Below are positions 55,737 through 64,000 of a stretch of DNA of 64,000 bases, in pieces; position 1 is the stretch's first letter, and every line of letters starts with the position of its first letter. The notes beneath the pieces were generated by a model that was given only the letters and a program-made list of their open reading frames with translations, did not search any database and was not told the origin of the DNA. The DNA comes from Acinetobacter radioresistens DSM 6976 = NBRC 102413 = CIP 103788. GTDB lineage: Bacteria; Pseudomonadota; Gammaproteobacteria; Pseudomonadales; Moraxellaceae. The position numbers and the translations under genes are program-made. The DNA is taken from contig NZ_AP019740.1 in NCBI RefSeq assembly GCF_006757745.1, forward strand, positions 930,001-994,000. The letters are read 5' to 3'.

Positions 55737-56441
55737 TTATCGAATTTTTGATTCATCCAGATGACGGGCACCTTCAAGAATCATTCTGATCATGATCATA
55801 GTTTGCTCGGCAATTTCCTGCCGGTCACTTGATGGCAAATTAATAACCTGTGCACCCATATTAAACACCAGCTGTGTTATAGCTTTTGCTGCTATATCTG
55901 GATGTGCCATATTGCTATGATTTAAGCGTTCCAGTCGCACCAGATCTTCCTGGAGTTCTTGCTGGAAAAAGTTGAGCTGTCGGTCAACTGCTGCCTTATA
56001 AGATTGTGAACCGGTATAACCTTCGCGTAATAGCAGGCTGAGGTTACCTTCATCTGCATCTAACTGCTCTATAAATACGTTCACTGAACTTCGAATAATA
56101 CTGCTCTGTTTCAGAGCCTTAAGACGTGCCTGGTGTAGAATCTGACGTAATACAATACCCGAACGTTCAATCAGGGCAATTGCCAGTTCATCAATATCCT
56201 TGAAATGCCGATAAAAACTGTTAGGTGCAATTCCTGCTTCACGCGCAACTTCGCGCAGACTTAAAGAAGAAATACTTTTTTGTGGACCAATCAGATTTAA
56301 AGCCGCCTGAAACAGTTCTTCCTTGGTAATGGTTGCTTTTCTCCCGACCGTACGTACAGGCATTTTTTCATGCAGAACAGTTTCTGCATGAGTATCTAGC
56401 TCTAGTTCGGCCGAAATTGAAGATGCGCTCATATATTTCAA
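55737..56441 (-). CDS. TetR-family regulator, DesT/FabR-like
   Basis: The 234-residue protein has a TetR DNA-binding domain after a ~35-residue N-terminal extension (about 40-85: T-K-E-E-L-F-Q-A-A-L, then S-L-R-E-V-A-R-E-A-G-I-A-P-N-S-F-Y-R-H-F). Its position, divergent from a ferredoxin reductase-desaturase pair, is that of desT in Pseudomonas aeruginosa, whose product senses acyl-CoA saturation and represses desCB. The start may also be M4. A double inverted repeat in the divergent promoter is a plausible operator. Ligand is inferred. Confidence 0.82.
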   Translation of the reverse strand: MKYMSASSISAELELDTHAETVLHEKMPVRTVGRKATITKEELFQAALNLIGPQKSISSLSLREVAREAGIAPNSFYRHFKDIDELAIALIERSGIVLRQILHQARLKALKQSSIIRSSVNVFIEQLDADEGNLSLLLREGYTGSQSYKAAVDRQLNFFQQELQEDLVRLERLNHSNMAHPDIAAKAITQLVFNMGAQVINLPSSDRQEIAEQTMIMIRMILEGARHLDESKIR

Positions 56442-56512
56442 TACATTGAAAGAGTGATTCTATTATAGCGGTAGAGCGTAACGTTGTGAAACGAATACAG
56501 CAGATAAACTTA

Positions 56513-56538
56513 TATACAAATGTATATACATGTGTATA
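56513..56538. promoter_or_regulatory. Double palindrome, candidate operator of the TetR regulator
   Basis: Two overlapping inverted repeats, TATACA-AA-TGTATA (56513-56526) and TATACA-TG-TGTATA (56525-56538), lie 12 bp apart between the divergent regulator and oxidoreductase genes. They sit about 30 bp before the oxidoreductase ATG, so binding would block its promoter. Confidence 0.6.
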
Positions 56539-56569
56539 ATAATTAAAAACCACAGAGTTCAGATGTACT

Positions 56570-57625
56570 ATGCAAGCTCTAAAAAAGCAACATTCGCCTT
56601 TATCCTTTTTAACTAGTTCCGTATTCGATACGGATGCAGCAAATTTCTGGCTAAAGAAACTAAATCCTTTATGGTCAGTTAACCAGTCATTAGGACAGAT
56701 TGTGCATAAAGAAAAAGCGGCAAATGGCATATTCAGTCTGAAAATAAAGTGTAACCGACATTTTCGTATGGGGCAGGCGGGTCAGCATCATCCCGTATTT
56801 ATAGAAATAGATGGGCGACGTTATGAACGTAGTTATAGCCTGCATCGTATAGATGAGCAGCATGTCTTATTAACTGCAAAACAGGTTGAACAGGGCGTAG
56901 TGAGTAACTGGCTGGCTAAACATGCTCAAGTAGGCGATCTGGTCGAATTCGGCCAACCCTATGGCGATATGATATTACCCGAAGCTTCAAATTTGGTGCT
57001 GCTGGCAGCCGGTAGTGGTATTACACCAATGTTAAGCATGATTGAAACGTGGGCAAAGCAGCCTGATGCTCTAGCTAAAGTTCAGTTGCTGTATTGGGTT
57101 AAAGATTATGAAGATGCAGCTTTTGAAGCAAACTTTAAAAAAGTTGCTGAGACAAATGAAAATTTCAGCTTCCAGATTTTTTATACTCAGCAGACAGATC
57201 AGCGTTTAAATACTGAACATTTATCTTTGGTAAGCCAGCCTGAACAGAGCGCGGTATACGCATGTGGTCCATCAGGTTTTGTCTCTCTGGCTGAAGAGCT
57301 ATTCAGTCAGGCAGTGCTATTCAAAGGTGAGGCATTCAGTTTAAGTCAGGCTGATTCTTCTGATACAGGTTTCGTAAATATTACTTTGCTACAAAGCGAG
57401 AAAACAGTCGCCATCCCAAAAGGTCAGTCTATTTTGGCAGGTTTGGAACAAATGAACCTTAAACCAAAACATGGATGCCGTATGGGTATTTGTAATAAAT
57501 GTGCATGTAACAAAGTGCAAGGTTCAACTAGAAATCTTGTGAATGGTGCTGAAAGTACCGAGCCTGGAAACCTGCTGAAACTTTGTGTGAGTTCCGCACA
57601 GACTGACCTTGTTATTGATCTTTGA
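56570..57625 (+). CDS. Ferredoxin reductase with 2Fe-2S domain, electron donor for desaturase (DesC-like)
   Basis: The 351-residue protein combines a flavin domain (about 45-140, with R-R-Y-E-R-S-Y-S-L), an NAD-binding domain (about 150-250, L-L-A-A-G-S-G-I-T-P and Y-A-C-G-P-S-G-F) and a C-terminal plant-type 2Fe-2S ferredoxin with C303-x4-C308-x2-C311 and C339. It passes electrons from NAD(P)H to the desaturase encoded 13 bp downstream. An N-terminal extension of ~45 residues precedes the flavin domain. It is likely repressed by the divergent TetR protein. Confidence 0.9.
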   Translation: MQALKKQHSPLSFLTSSVFDTDAANFWLKKLNPLWSVNQSLGQIVHKEKAANGIFSLKIKCNRHFRMGQAGQHHPVFIEIDGRRYERSYSLHRIDEQHVLLTAKQVEQGVVSNWLAKHAQVGDLVEFGQPYGDMILPEASNLVLLAAGSGITPMLSMIETWAKQPDALAKVQLLYWVKDYEDAAFEANFKKVAETNENFSFQIFYTQQTDQRLNTEHLSLVSQPEQSAVYACGPSGFVSLAEELFSQAVLFKGEAFSLSQADSSDTGFVNITLLQSEKTVAIPKGQSILAGLEQMNLKPKHGCRMGICNKCACNKVQGSTRNLVNGAESTEPGNLLKLCVSSAQTDLVIDL

Positions 57626-57638
57626 GTGAGTTTGCATT

Positions 57639-58757
57639 ATGAATATGTCAGTAAATTTTTCTACAGCAAAACCTATAAAAAACCAGTTTTTTAAAAATCC
57701 TAAAAATAGAGAGTTAACTGCAGATGAAATGAATCAGCTCGCCAAAGAGCTGGATGCCATCAAGCAGGAAGTATTAGATGATATTGGCGAGAAAGATGCC
57801 AAATATATTCGTCGTATTTATTCAACTATCCGCTATACCGGTGCAGCTGGACGTGCACTATTGTTTGCTGGCTGGTTTCCACCTGCTTGGGTACTGGGCA
57901 CTGGCTTGTTAAGCCTTTCCAAAATTCTGGAAAATATGGAACTTGGCCATAATGTTATGCACGGTCAGTACGACTGGATGAATGATCCGAAATTCAATGG
58001 TCCGAAATATGAATGGGATATTGTAGGGACTTCTGAAAACTGGCGTCAGACACATAACTATAAACATCACACCTATACCAATATTAAGGGTATGGATGAT
58101 GATATCGGATATGGCTTGTTACGTTTATTTCCAGAACAACGCTGGAAACCAGGCTTTTTATTACAGCCCCTATATAGTATTCCATTCTGCCTGTTGTTTC
58201 AGTGGGGTGTCGCTATCCAGAATCTTGAGATTGGTAAAGTCTGGATGAAGCGCAAATCAAAAGAAGAGTTTAAAGAAGAGTGGAAACCGTTACAGAAAAA
58301 AATTACTAAACAGTTGTTCCGAGATTATGTATTTTTCCCGCTAATTGCCGGACCAGCAGCATTACCTGTATTTACAGGTAATCTGGTAGCGAATGGTGTG
58401 CGCAACATCTGGACCTTCAGTGTAATTTTTTGCGGACACTTTACCAAGGATGTGGAAGTTTTTCCAAAAACTGTTCTGAAAGATGAGAGCCGTGGCCATT
58501 GGTATATGCGTCAAATTCGTGGCTCATCAAATCTTAAAGGCTCAGAAGCATTTCATATTTTAACAGGCCATTTAAGCCATCAGATTGAACACCATTTGTT
58601 TCCAGACGTACCTGCACGCCGTTACCGTCAAATGGCGCCTAAGGTTGAAGCAGTCTGTAACAAGTTTGGTCTGAATTATAATAATGCCAGTTTAGCCAAA
58701 CAGTTTGGTCAAGTGGTAGGGCGTATTGTTAAATATGCTTTTCCCTTTAAGAAATAA
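57639..58757 (+). CDS. Membrane fatty acid desaturase (DesB-like acyl-CoA delta-9 type)
   Basis: The 372-residue protein has the three His boxes of di-iron membrane desaturases: H-x3-H at 104-108, H-x3-H-H at 139-144, and H-x2-H-Q-I-E-H-H at 311-319. Hydrophobic segments lie around 75-100 and 175-195. Pairing with the ferredoxin reductase and the TetR gene matches the Pseudomonas desCB/desT locus, which introduces double bonds into existing acyl chains. Substrate chain length cannot be read. Start is ATG 57639; another ATG lies two codons later. Confidence 0.9.
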   Translation: MNMSVNFSTAKPIKNQFFKNPKNRELTADEMNQLAKELDAIKQEVLDDIGEKDAKYIRRIYSTIRYTGAAGRALLFAGWFPPAWVLGTGLLSLSKILENMELGHNVMHGQYDWMNDPKFNGPKYEWDIVGTSENWRQTHNYKHHTYTNIKGMDDDIGYGLLRLFPEQRWKPGFLLQPLYSIPFCLLFQWGVAIQNLEIGKVWMKRKSKEEFKEEWKPLQKKITKQLFRDYVFFPLIAGPAALPVFTGNLVANGVRNIWTFSVIFCGHFTKDVEVFPKTVLKDESRGHWYMRQIRGSSNLKGSEAFHILTGHLSHQIEHHLFPDVPARRYRQMAPKVEAVCNKFGLNYNNASLAKQFGQVVGRIVKYAFPFKK

Positions 58758-59126
58758 AGTTAAAACAGTTAGACCAAGATATTGTAAAACCAATTTAAGC
58801 GTCTGCTTAACTATCACAAAGGCTATCTAAAGATAGCCTTTCTTATTCTCTAAAACTCAAATTTTATTTTCTGTAAATAGAAAATACTGATGAATATACT
58901 CAGGATTGAGAAGTATGAAGAATTAACCTTTAATAACTTTCTAATTTATTTATATTTTTTAAAGTTAATATAGGAATTTTCAGATATTTATATAAGCCTT
59001 AGTTTTCTTGGTCTCTATGTAAAAAGAATTTTTAAAATTTAATATCTAGAAAGAAAAAACCGGTGTTAGTGTATAAAAAAATGCCTGAAAGAAATTAACT
59101 TTCAGGCAGTGTTAGCAAAAAATAGA
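58758..59126. terminator. Gap with two terminators between desaturase and SIMPL genes
   Basis: The gap between two convergent genes holds a plus-strand hairpin (AAAGGCTATC/GATAGCCTTT, 58818-58841) ending the desaturase operon, and a minus-strand one (TGCCTGAAAG/CTTTCAGGCA, 59082-59108, followed on that strand by Ts) ending the SIMPL gene. The A+T-rich middle holds no gene. Confidence 0.8.
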
Positions 59127-59828
59127 TTATCTGAACTGAATGGTACCGTTAGCATTAACTGTAACTTTAGATTCACCAGCGGCAACATCCTGTACAGGAG
59201 CAGCCTCAGCTGTAGCAAATTTTACCATACTGCTGCGCATTAAAGGCTGGGGGAAATAATTATTGGTATTCAGGTTTAAACTAACCAGATTATATGAGCC
59301 TTTATTCCATGCTTGCGAGAGCAGCTGTGCACGCTGCTGAAAGTTTTTGGAAGCTTCTACCATCAGCTCATTTTCAACTTTTTTGCGCTGCGCATCGGAT
59401 ACCGTAAAATTAATTGATTCTGTCTGGAATTGTTGCTGCAGTTCACTAATGAGTTGGCTGGTCATACGAAAATCTGTACCTTCCAGCTGAATTTCTGCAC
59501 GACCACGCCACTCTTTGAGTTTACGACTATCATTGTCATATACCGGATAGGTTGTTTGTGAACCTGTTTCTACCTTAACCTGCGGATATTTACGCGCAAT
59601 ATTCATGGCCCAGTTCATTAACTGATTAATCTGTGTGGAAAGCTCGGCAGGCTGTTTACTACTTTTTTCTATGAAAAGTACAGCATGCATTTCATCATTT
59701 GAAATTTGACGGCTCGCTTCGGCCTGAATATTGACCAGGTTATAATTCAGTTTCTCATTTTCCTGAGCAAAAATATGAGTACTAAGAGCAGCAGTGGTAA
59801 CTAAGGTGGCAAGAGCAAGATAACGCAT
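59127..59828 (-). CDS. SIMPL-domain (DUF541) periplasmic protein
   Basis: The 233-residue protein has a signal peptide (cleavage after I-F-A, near residue 21) and a SIMPL/DUF541 domain with the family's internal-repeat feel: N-I-Q-A-E-A-S-R-Q-I-S near 35, K-E-W-R-G-R-A-E-I-Q-L-E near 105 and F-T-V-S-D-A-Q-R-K near 140. Bacterial members such as YggE relate to oxidative or envelope stress, but the mechanism is unknown. Monocistronic with its own terminator. Confidence 0.85.
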   Translation of the reverse strand: MRYLALATLVTTAALSTHIFAQENEKLNYNLVNIQAEASRQISNDEMHAVLFIEKSSKQPAELSTQINQLMNWAMNIARKYPQVKVETGSQTTYPVYDNDSRKLKEWRGRAEIQLEGTDFRMTSQLISELQQQFQTESINFTVSDAQRKKVENELMVEASKNFQQRAQLLSQAWNKGSYNLVSLNLNTNNYFPQPLMRSSMVKFATAEAAPVQDVAAGESKVTVNANGTIQFR

Positions 59829-60297
59829 GAGAGAGCCTTTTGTTCGTTTTAGAAAGTTTTATTGCTTTATATAAATATATTAATGATAACAAATGTTGAA
59901 TTTTTGAAGAAATCGTAGTGGCTTTGTAATAGCCAAGTCAGCATTTTATAAAAAATATTTAAGGATAAATTTTTTATTATCAGTATTTTATAAAAGTAAT
60001 AGCTTGTAATCATGAGTTGACCATTATGTATAGTTGATTTGGTAAATTCTTGAGCGTGTCACATACTCAATAGATAATTTTATTTAGTGCTTAACCTCTA
60101 CGTTTTTTCCAATAAAACGCGGTTATGAAAGTACACAAAAAATGTTTTTTTTCTTTAAAAATTAGGTATCATCGCGCTCCTAGTAATAAGATATTAAAAC
60201 CTTGTGTCTTCACTAGATTCTTAACAAGCACCGAGTCAAAGGACCAAAAGTCACCAGACTTATTTTCTTTTACCCTTATCAGAGATGGTAATCCGAT
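59829..60297 (+). promoter_or_regulatory. Gap upstream of dat with a promoter-like pair
   Basis: This 469-bp gap holds a sigma-70-like TTGAGC (60050-60055) and GATAAT (60073-60078) 17 bp apart, and a second -10-like TATCAT at 60167-60172. A leader of about 120-210 nt would result. No known riboswitch is recognised in it, and no gene is seen. Confidence 0.4.
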
Positions 60298-61671
60298 ATG
60301 AGCGTTACTTCTGTAAACCCTGCCACCAATTCCACCAACGAATATTATTTGACTCGCCAAAGTCAGATGGAATCGAATGTACGTAGTTATCCGCGCAAAT
60401 TGCCGTTAGCGATCGCACAAGCACATGGTTGCTGGGTTACCGATGTGGAAGGTACAAAATACCTTGATTGTTTAGCTGGGGCAGGTACATTGGCTTTAGG
60501 TCATAATCATCCTGCGGTGATTCAAAGTATCCAGGAGACACTTGCAAGTGGTCTTCCATTACATACACTGGATTTAACGACTCCTTTAAAAGATGCTTTT
60601 ACTGAAGCACTACTGGCATCTCTGCCAGGTGGTCAGGAGGCTTACTGTTTACAGTTCTGCGGTCCATCAGGCGCCGATGCAACTGAAGCAGCAATTAAAC
60701 TTGCAAAAACCTATACTGGTCGTAGCTCTGTTATCAGTTTTTCTGGTGGCTATCATGGCATGACACATGGTTCACTTGCCATGACAGGCAACCTGTCTGC
60801 TAAAAATGCAGTCAATGGTTTAATGCCGGGTGTACAGTTTATGCCGTATCCGCATGAATACCGTTGCCCATTGGGTCTAGGTGGTGAAGCGGGCGTAGAC
60901 GCTTTAACTTATTACTTTGAACAGTTTATTGAAGATGTTGAAAGTGGTGTTACCAAGCCGGCGGCTGTTATCCTTGAAGCAATTCAGGGTGAAGGTGGCG
61001 TAGTTGTTGCCCCAACTAAATGGCTGCAAAAGATTCGTGAAGTGACTGAAAAACACAATATCGTGTTGATTCTGGACGAAGTTCAGGCAGGCTTTGCGCG
61101 TTCAGGTAAGATGTTTGCCTTTGAGCATGCTGGAATTGAACCTGATGTTGTGGTGATGTCTAAAGCAGTTGGCGGTAGCTTGCCACTTGCAGTTTTAGGT
61201 ATTAAGCGCAAGTTTGATGCATGGCAGCCAGCAGGCCATACTGGTACATTCCGTGGTAACCAATTGGCCATGGGTACAGGTCTTGCGTCACTTCAGGTCA
61301 TTCAAGAGCAAAATCTTGCACAGAATGCTCATGATCGTGGTGAGTTCTTGCAGTCTGAACTGAAAAATCTGGCAGCTGAATTTCCATGTATCGGCCATGT
61401 ACGTGGTCGCGGCTTGATGATCGGTATCGAAATCGTTGACGAGCGCCAGCAGCCAAATCATATTGGTGCTTATCCTGCTGATGGTCAACTGGCTGCTGCA
61501 ATTCAGGCAGCGTGTTTTAATCATAAACTGTTGCTTGAAAAAGGTGGTCGTAACGGTACAGTAATTCGTTTACTTTGTCCGCTGATCATTACTCAGGAAG
61601 AATGTGTAGAAGTAATTGCTCGCTTTAAGAAAGCAGTTGCTGAAGCTCTTGTTGCAGTTCGAGGCGCATAA
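60298..61671 (+). CDS. dat: L-2,4-diaminobutyrate:2-oxoglutarate aminotransferase
   Basis: Dat makes L-2,4-diaminobutyrate from aspartate semialdehyde and glutamate. The 457-residue class III aminotransferase has [10 protein letters not shown] near 121, the PLP-binding D-E-V-Q-A-G-F at 260-266 and the Schiff-base Lys289 in M-S-K-A-V-G-G. It ends three bases before ddc. The dat-ddc pair gives 1,3-diaminopropane, the characteristic polyamine of Acinetobacter, and the pair was first characterised there. Confidence 0.96.
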   Translation: MSVTSVNPATNSTNEYYLTRQSQMESNVRSYPRKLPLAIAQAHGCWVTDVEGTKYLDCLAGAGTLALGHNHPAVIQSIQETLASGLPLHTLDLTTPLKDAFTEALLASLPGGQEAYCLQFCGPSGADATEAAIKLAKTYTGRSSVISFSGGYHGMTHGSLAMTGNLSAKNAVNGLMPGVQFMPYPHEYRCPLGLGGEAGVDALTYYFEQFIEDVESGVTKPAAVILEAIQGEGGVVVAPTKWLQKIREVTEKHNIVLILDEVQAGFARSGKMFAFEHAGIEPDVVVMSKAVGGSLPLAVLGIKRKFDAWQPAGHTGTFRGNQLAMGTGLASLQVIQEQNLAQNAHDRGEFLQSELKNLAAEFPCIGHVRGRGLMIGIEIVDERQQPNHIGAYPADGQLAAAIQAACFNHKLLLEKGGRNGTVIRLLCPLIITQEECVEVIARFKKAVAEALVAVRGA

Positions 61672-61674
61672 TTC

Positions 61675-63207
61675 ATGGTAGATTTTGCAGAACACCGTAA
61701 AGCGTTACTCTGCAATGATGCTCAATCCATTGCTGACTATGAGTCAGCAATGGAACAGGCGACTAAAGCCGTAGCAGCATGGTTGCAAAACGATAAAATG
61801 TATACTGGCGGCAGTATCAAGGAACTCCGTGAAGCAATCGCCTTTCATCCTTCTAAAGAAGGGTTGGGTGTACAGAAATCGCTTGAACGTATGGTTGAGC
61901 TTTTTCTGAATAAAAGTCTGAAAGTACACCATCCACATTCGCTGGCGCATCTGCATTGCCCAACTATGGTGGCAAGCCAGATTGCTGAAGTACTCATCAA
62001 TGCAACTAACCAGTCAATGGATTCATGGGATCAAAGCCCAGCCGGATCATTGATGGAAGTGCAACTGATTGACTGGTTACGCCAAAAAGTAGGTTATGGT
62101 TCAGGTCAGGCAGGTGTATTTACCTCAGGTGGTACACAATCAAACTTGATGGGCGTATTACTTGCGCGTGATGCCTGTATCGCGAAAAACTGGAAAGATG
62201 AAAACGGTAATCCGTGGTCTGTTCAGCGTGATGGTATTCCTGCAGAAGCAATGCGTAATGTCAAAGTCATCTGTTCTGAAAATGCACATTTCTCTGTGCA
62301 GAAGAACATGGCAATGATGGGGATGGGTTTCCAGTCAGTAGTCACTGTTCCTGTGAACGAAAATGCCCAGATGGATGTCGATGCACTGGAAAAAACCATG
62401 GCTCACCTTCAGTCTGAAGGCAAGATTGTGGCATGTGTAGTGGCAACCGCAGGTACAACCGATGCCGGTGCAATCGATCCTTTAAAACAGATCCGTGAAA
62501 TTACCAATAAATATGGTGCGTGGATGCATATTGATGCAGCATGGGGTGGTGCACTGATTCTGTCTAATGATTATCGCTCTATGCTAGATGGTATCGAGTT
62601 GTCTGATTCTGTGACACTCGATTTTCATAAACATTATTTCCAAACCATTTCTTGTGGCGCGTTTTTGCTTAAAGATGAAGCGAACTACCGTTTCATGCAC
62701 TATGAAGCAGAATACCTGAACTCAGCTTATGATGAAGAGCATGGCGTGCCGAACCTGGTGTCTAAGTCTTTACAAACAACACGTCGTTTCGATGCGTTGA
62801 AATTATGGATGACGGTTGAAGCACTGGGTGAAGAGCTTTATGGTTCAATGATTGATCATGGCGTGAAATTGACACGTGAAGTAGCAGACTACATCAAAGC
62901 AACTGATGGTCTGGAACTTCTGGTTGAACCACAATTCGCATCAGTATTGTTCCGTGTTGTTCCAGCAGGATATCCAGCTGAATTTTTAGATGCATTGAAT
63001 CAGAATGTAGCAGATGAGCTGTTTGCCCGCGGTGAAGCTAATATTGGCGTAACTAAAGTGGGGCAGGTACAGTCTCTGAAAATGACGACCTTGAGCCCGG
63101 TAGCAACACTAGAAAATGTAAAGAATTTACTTGATCTGGTTTTAGCCGAAGCTGACCGAATCAAGGAATCAATTCAGCAGGGTAGTTATACTCCGCCGAT
63201 TGCCTAA
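61675..63207 (+). CDS. ddc: L-2,4-diaminobutyrate decarboxylase
   Basis: Ddc decarboxylates L-2,4-diaminobutyrate to 1,3-diaminopropane. The 510-residue PLP enzyme is of the group II decarboxylase family, with [11 protein letters not shown] near 87, T-S-G-G-T-Q-S-N near 150, H-I-D-A-A-W-G-G near 285 and the Schiff-base Lys319 in D-F-H-K-H. It is in one operon with dat and ends in a terminator. Alternative substrates such as tyrosine or glutamate are excluded more by linkage than by motif. Confidence 0.96.
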   Translation: MVDFAEHRKALLCNDAQSIADYESAMEQATKAVAAWLQNDKMYTGGSIKELREAIAFHPSKEGLGVQKSLERMVELFLNKSLKVHHPHSLAHLHCPTMVASQIAEVLINATNQSMDSWDQSPAGSLMEVQLIDWLRQKVGYGSGQAGVFTSGGTQSNLMGVLLARDACIAKNWKDENGNPWSVQRDGIPAEAMRNVKVICSENAHFSVQKNMAMMGMGFQSVVTVPVNENAQMDVDALEKTMAHLQSEGKIVACVVATAGTTDAGAIDPLKQIREITNKYGAWMHIDAAWGGALILSNDYRSMLDGIELSDSVTLDFHKHYFQTISCGAFLLKDEANYRFMHYEAEYLNSAYDEEHGVPNLVSKSLQTTRRFDALKLWMTVEALGEELYGSMIDHGVKLTREVADYIKATDGLELLVEPQFASVLFRVVPAGYPAEFLDALNQNVADELFARGEANIGVTKVGQVQSLKMTTLSPVATLENVKNLLDLVLAEADRIKESIQQGSYTPPIA

Positions 63208-63220
63208 ACATTGTTCCTAT

Positions 63221-63251
63221 AAAAAGCCGGTGTCTATGATACCGGCTTTTT
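63221..63251 (+). terminator. dat-ddc terminator
   Basis: Exact 10-bp arms AAAAGCCGGT/ACCGGCTTTT followed by Ts. Confidence 0.9.
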
Positions 63252-63311
63252 ATCATGGTGAATTAATAACCTGGAGTTTCTCTCGTAATAGATTTTTTCA
63301 CATAGAATAAT

Positions 63312-63791
63312 TTAGGAAGTATAGGAGGGAACTTTATTCTTGAGCATAAAGTGATTCTGTTCTTTAAATTTTTTCAAAACAATGTAAGATTTTATGTGAC
63401 CAATAAAATCACAAGATAATAATTTTTCTGTCACAAAGTGCGAAAGCTGCTCCAGATTTTCTGCTACTACTTTTAAAATAAAATCTGCATCGCCACTTAA
63501 AGAAAAAGCATCCTGTATACATTCTTCACTTTCAATCAGCTCCTGAAATGCTAGCTGGTTTTTGGCTTCATGTACTCTTAAATTTACATGGACCATTGCA
63601 GTAACTTCAAGGCCTAAGGCTTGCTGGTGAATACGTGCGGTATACCCGATGATGATTCCTTTCTGTTCTAGAAATTGCCGTCTGCGCGAGCATTGTGATG
63701 CTGACAGTCCAATAAGCTCACCCATTTCCTGATTGGTCAATCTGCCATTTCTCTGCAACGCCTGAATGATTTGCCAGTCAAATTTATCCAT
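63312..63791 (-). CDS. Lrp/AsnC family regulator
   Basis: I start at ATG 63791 (M-D-K-F-D-W-Q-I-I), giving 159 residues; a GTG three codons upstream is in frame. The N-terminal helix-turn-helix (N-G-R-L-T-N-Q-E-M-G-E-L-I-G-L-S) and the C-terminal RAM domain with D-A-F-S-L-S-G-D-A-D-F-I-L-K are both complete. It is divergent from a thiamine-diphosphate 2-oxo-acid decarboxylase gene, and is therefore likely its amino-acid- or keto-acid-responsive regulator. Confidence 0.92.
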   Translation of the reverse strand: MDKFDWQIIQALQRNGRLTNQEMGELIGLSASQCSRRRQFLEQKGIIIGYTARIHQQALGLEVTAMVHVNLRVHEAKNQLAFQELIESEECIQDAFSLSGDADFILKVVAENLEQLSHFVTEKLLSCDFIGHIKSYIVLKKFKEQNHFMLKNKVPSYTS

Positions 63792-63811
63792 TATATGCAC
63801 CTTATTCCTTT

Positions 63812-63827
63812 ATGATACACATATCAT
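63812..63827. promoter_or_regulatory. Inverted repeat between the Lrp-type and decarboxylase genes
   Basis: ATGATA-CACA-TATCAT is an exact 6-bp inverted repeat in the divergent promoter region, a candidate Lrp/AsnC operator. Confidence 0.5.
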
Positions 63828-63927
63828 GTATTTTTATTAAAATCCGTTTCTATTATGCATGAAATATAAGTTTTAGATGAAATATTATCTTTCTATGGAA
63901 TAAAAATAGATGAGAAGGATGATAAAA

Positions 63928-64000
63928 ATGTTCATGGAAATCGGTAATTTTTTAAATAAACGGTTAAGCGAACTGGGTATCAAGCATATTTTTGGTGTGC
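63928..64000 (+). CDS. Thiamine-diphosphate-dependent 2-oxo-acid decarboxylase, 5' end only
   Basis: Only the first ~24 residues lie in the window. The start M-F-M-E-I-G-N-F-L-N-K-R-L followed by L-G-I-K-H-I-F-G-V is that of thiamine-diphosphate 2-oxo-acid decarboxylases of the indolepyruvate/phenylpyruvate (IpdC-like) type. AAGG lies ten bases before ATG 63928; ATGs at 63910 and 63934 are also in frame. Divergence from an Lrp-type regulator fits an amino-acid catabolic role. Identity beyond the family cannot be settled from this part. Confidence 0.7.
   Translation, partial: MFMEIGNFLNKRLSELGIKHIFGV

Overview
The window reads as one stretch of an Acinetobacter-type chromosome (Moraxellaceae, Gammaproteobacteria). 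The evidence is moderate A+T content with very A+T-rich gaps, a trpG-trpD-trpC-smr-folE block, a dat-ddc pair for 1,3-diaminopropane, a monomeric and a dimeric NADP isocitrate dehydrogenase side by side, and a DesT-type desaturase locus. I assign the genus by gene content and protein similarity from memory, not by a search. I see no insertion sequence, prophage, CRISPR array, rRNA operon or replication origin. Most of the window is core housekeeping.

Layout. 1-2013: the 3' end of a probable outer-membrane protein gene, then a globin-coupled diguanylate cyclase broken by an in-frame amber codon. 2083-5889 (minus strand): trpG-trpD-trpC with an Smr-domain gene and folE. 5890-6615: an A+T-rich control region with a sigma-54 promoter and an NtrC-like site for glnA. 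6616-11992: glnA, a 91-residue orphan, ubiC-ubiA, a secreted alpha/beta-hydrolase lipoprotein, a small membrane protein and a DUF2726 protein. 12012-12690: three tRNA-Asn genes in a 276-bp tandem repeat, each with its own promoter and terminator. 12823-19365: sodB, a Nif3-like gene, a DegS/AlgW-like protease, cca and maeB; the last two are separated by a hairpin that overlaps the cca ribosome binding site. 19720-22921 (minus): an SAH riboswitch controlling ahcY, followed by metF and rsmE. 23262-28160 (minus): photolyase, a SlyD-like isomerase, NDH-2 and a PBP5/6-type carboxypeptidase.

28341-38201: an M61 peptidase, monomeric isocitrate dehydrogenase behind a structured leader, an ELM1/GtrOC1-type glycosyltransferase, an RluE-like pseudouridine synthase, dimeric icd, a flavin reductase and a PhzF protein. 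38727-47701: a TcyP-type cystine carrier, a periplasmic double-M16 peptidase, an amidohydrolase, DUF3144, CYTH-CHAD and DUF962 proteins, and one unknown. 47774-55561: thiE, hemL, two poorly understood genes, an RluA-like synthase, rapA and one more unknown. 55737-58757: a TetR regulator divergent from a ferredoxin reductase-desaturase pair, with a double palindrome between them. 59127-64000: a SIMPL-domain protein, dat-ddc, and an Lrp/AsnC regulator divergent from the first residues of a thiamine-diphosphate 2-oxo-acid decarboxylase.

Links between genes. ahcY-metF-rsmE joins SAH removal, methyl-folate supply and an SAH-producing rRNA methylase behind an SAH sensor. glnA carries the expected nitrogen-control signals. 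trpGDC, folE, ubiC-ubiA, hemL and thiE are ordinary biosynthesis genes. I do not see a compact new defence or mobile system. The most notable signals are regulatory (SAH riboswitch, maeB-cca hairpin, icd leader, DesT-like double operator) and evolutionary (the tRNA-Asn triplication and the amber-interrupted cyclase).
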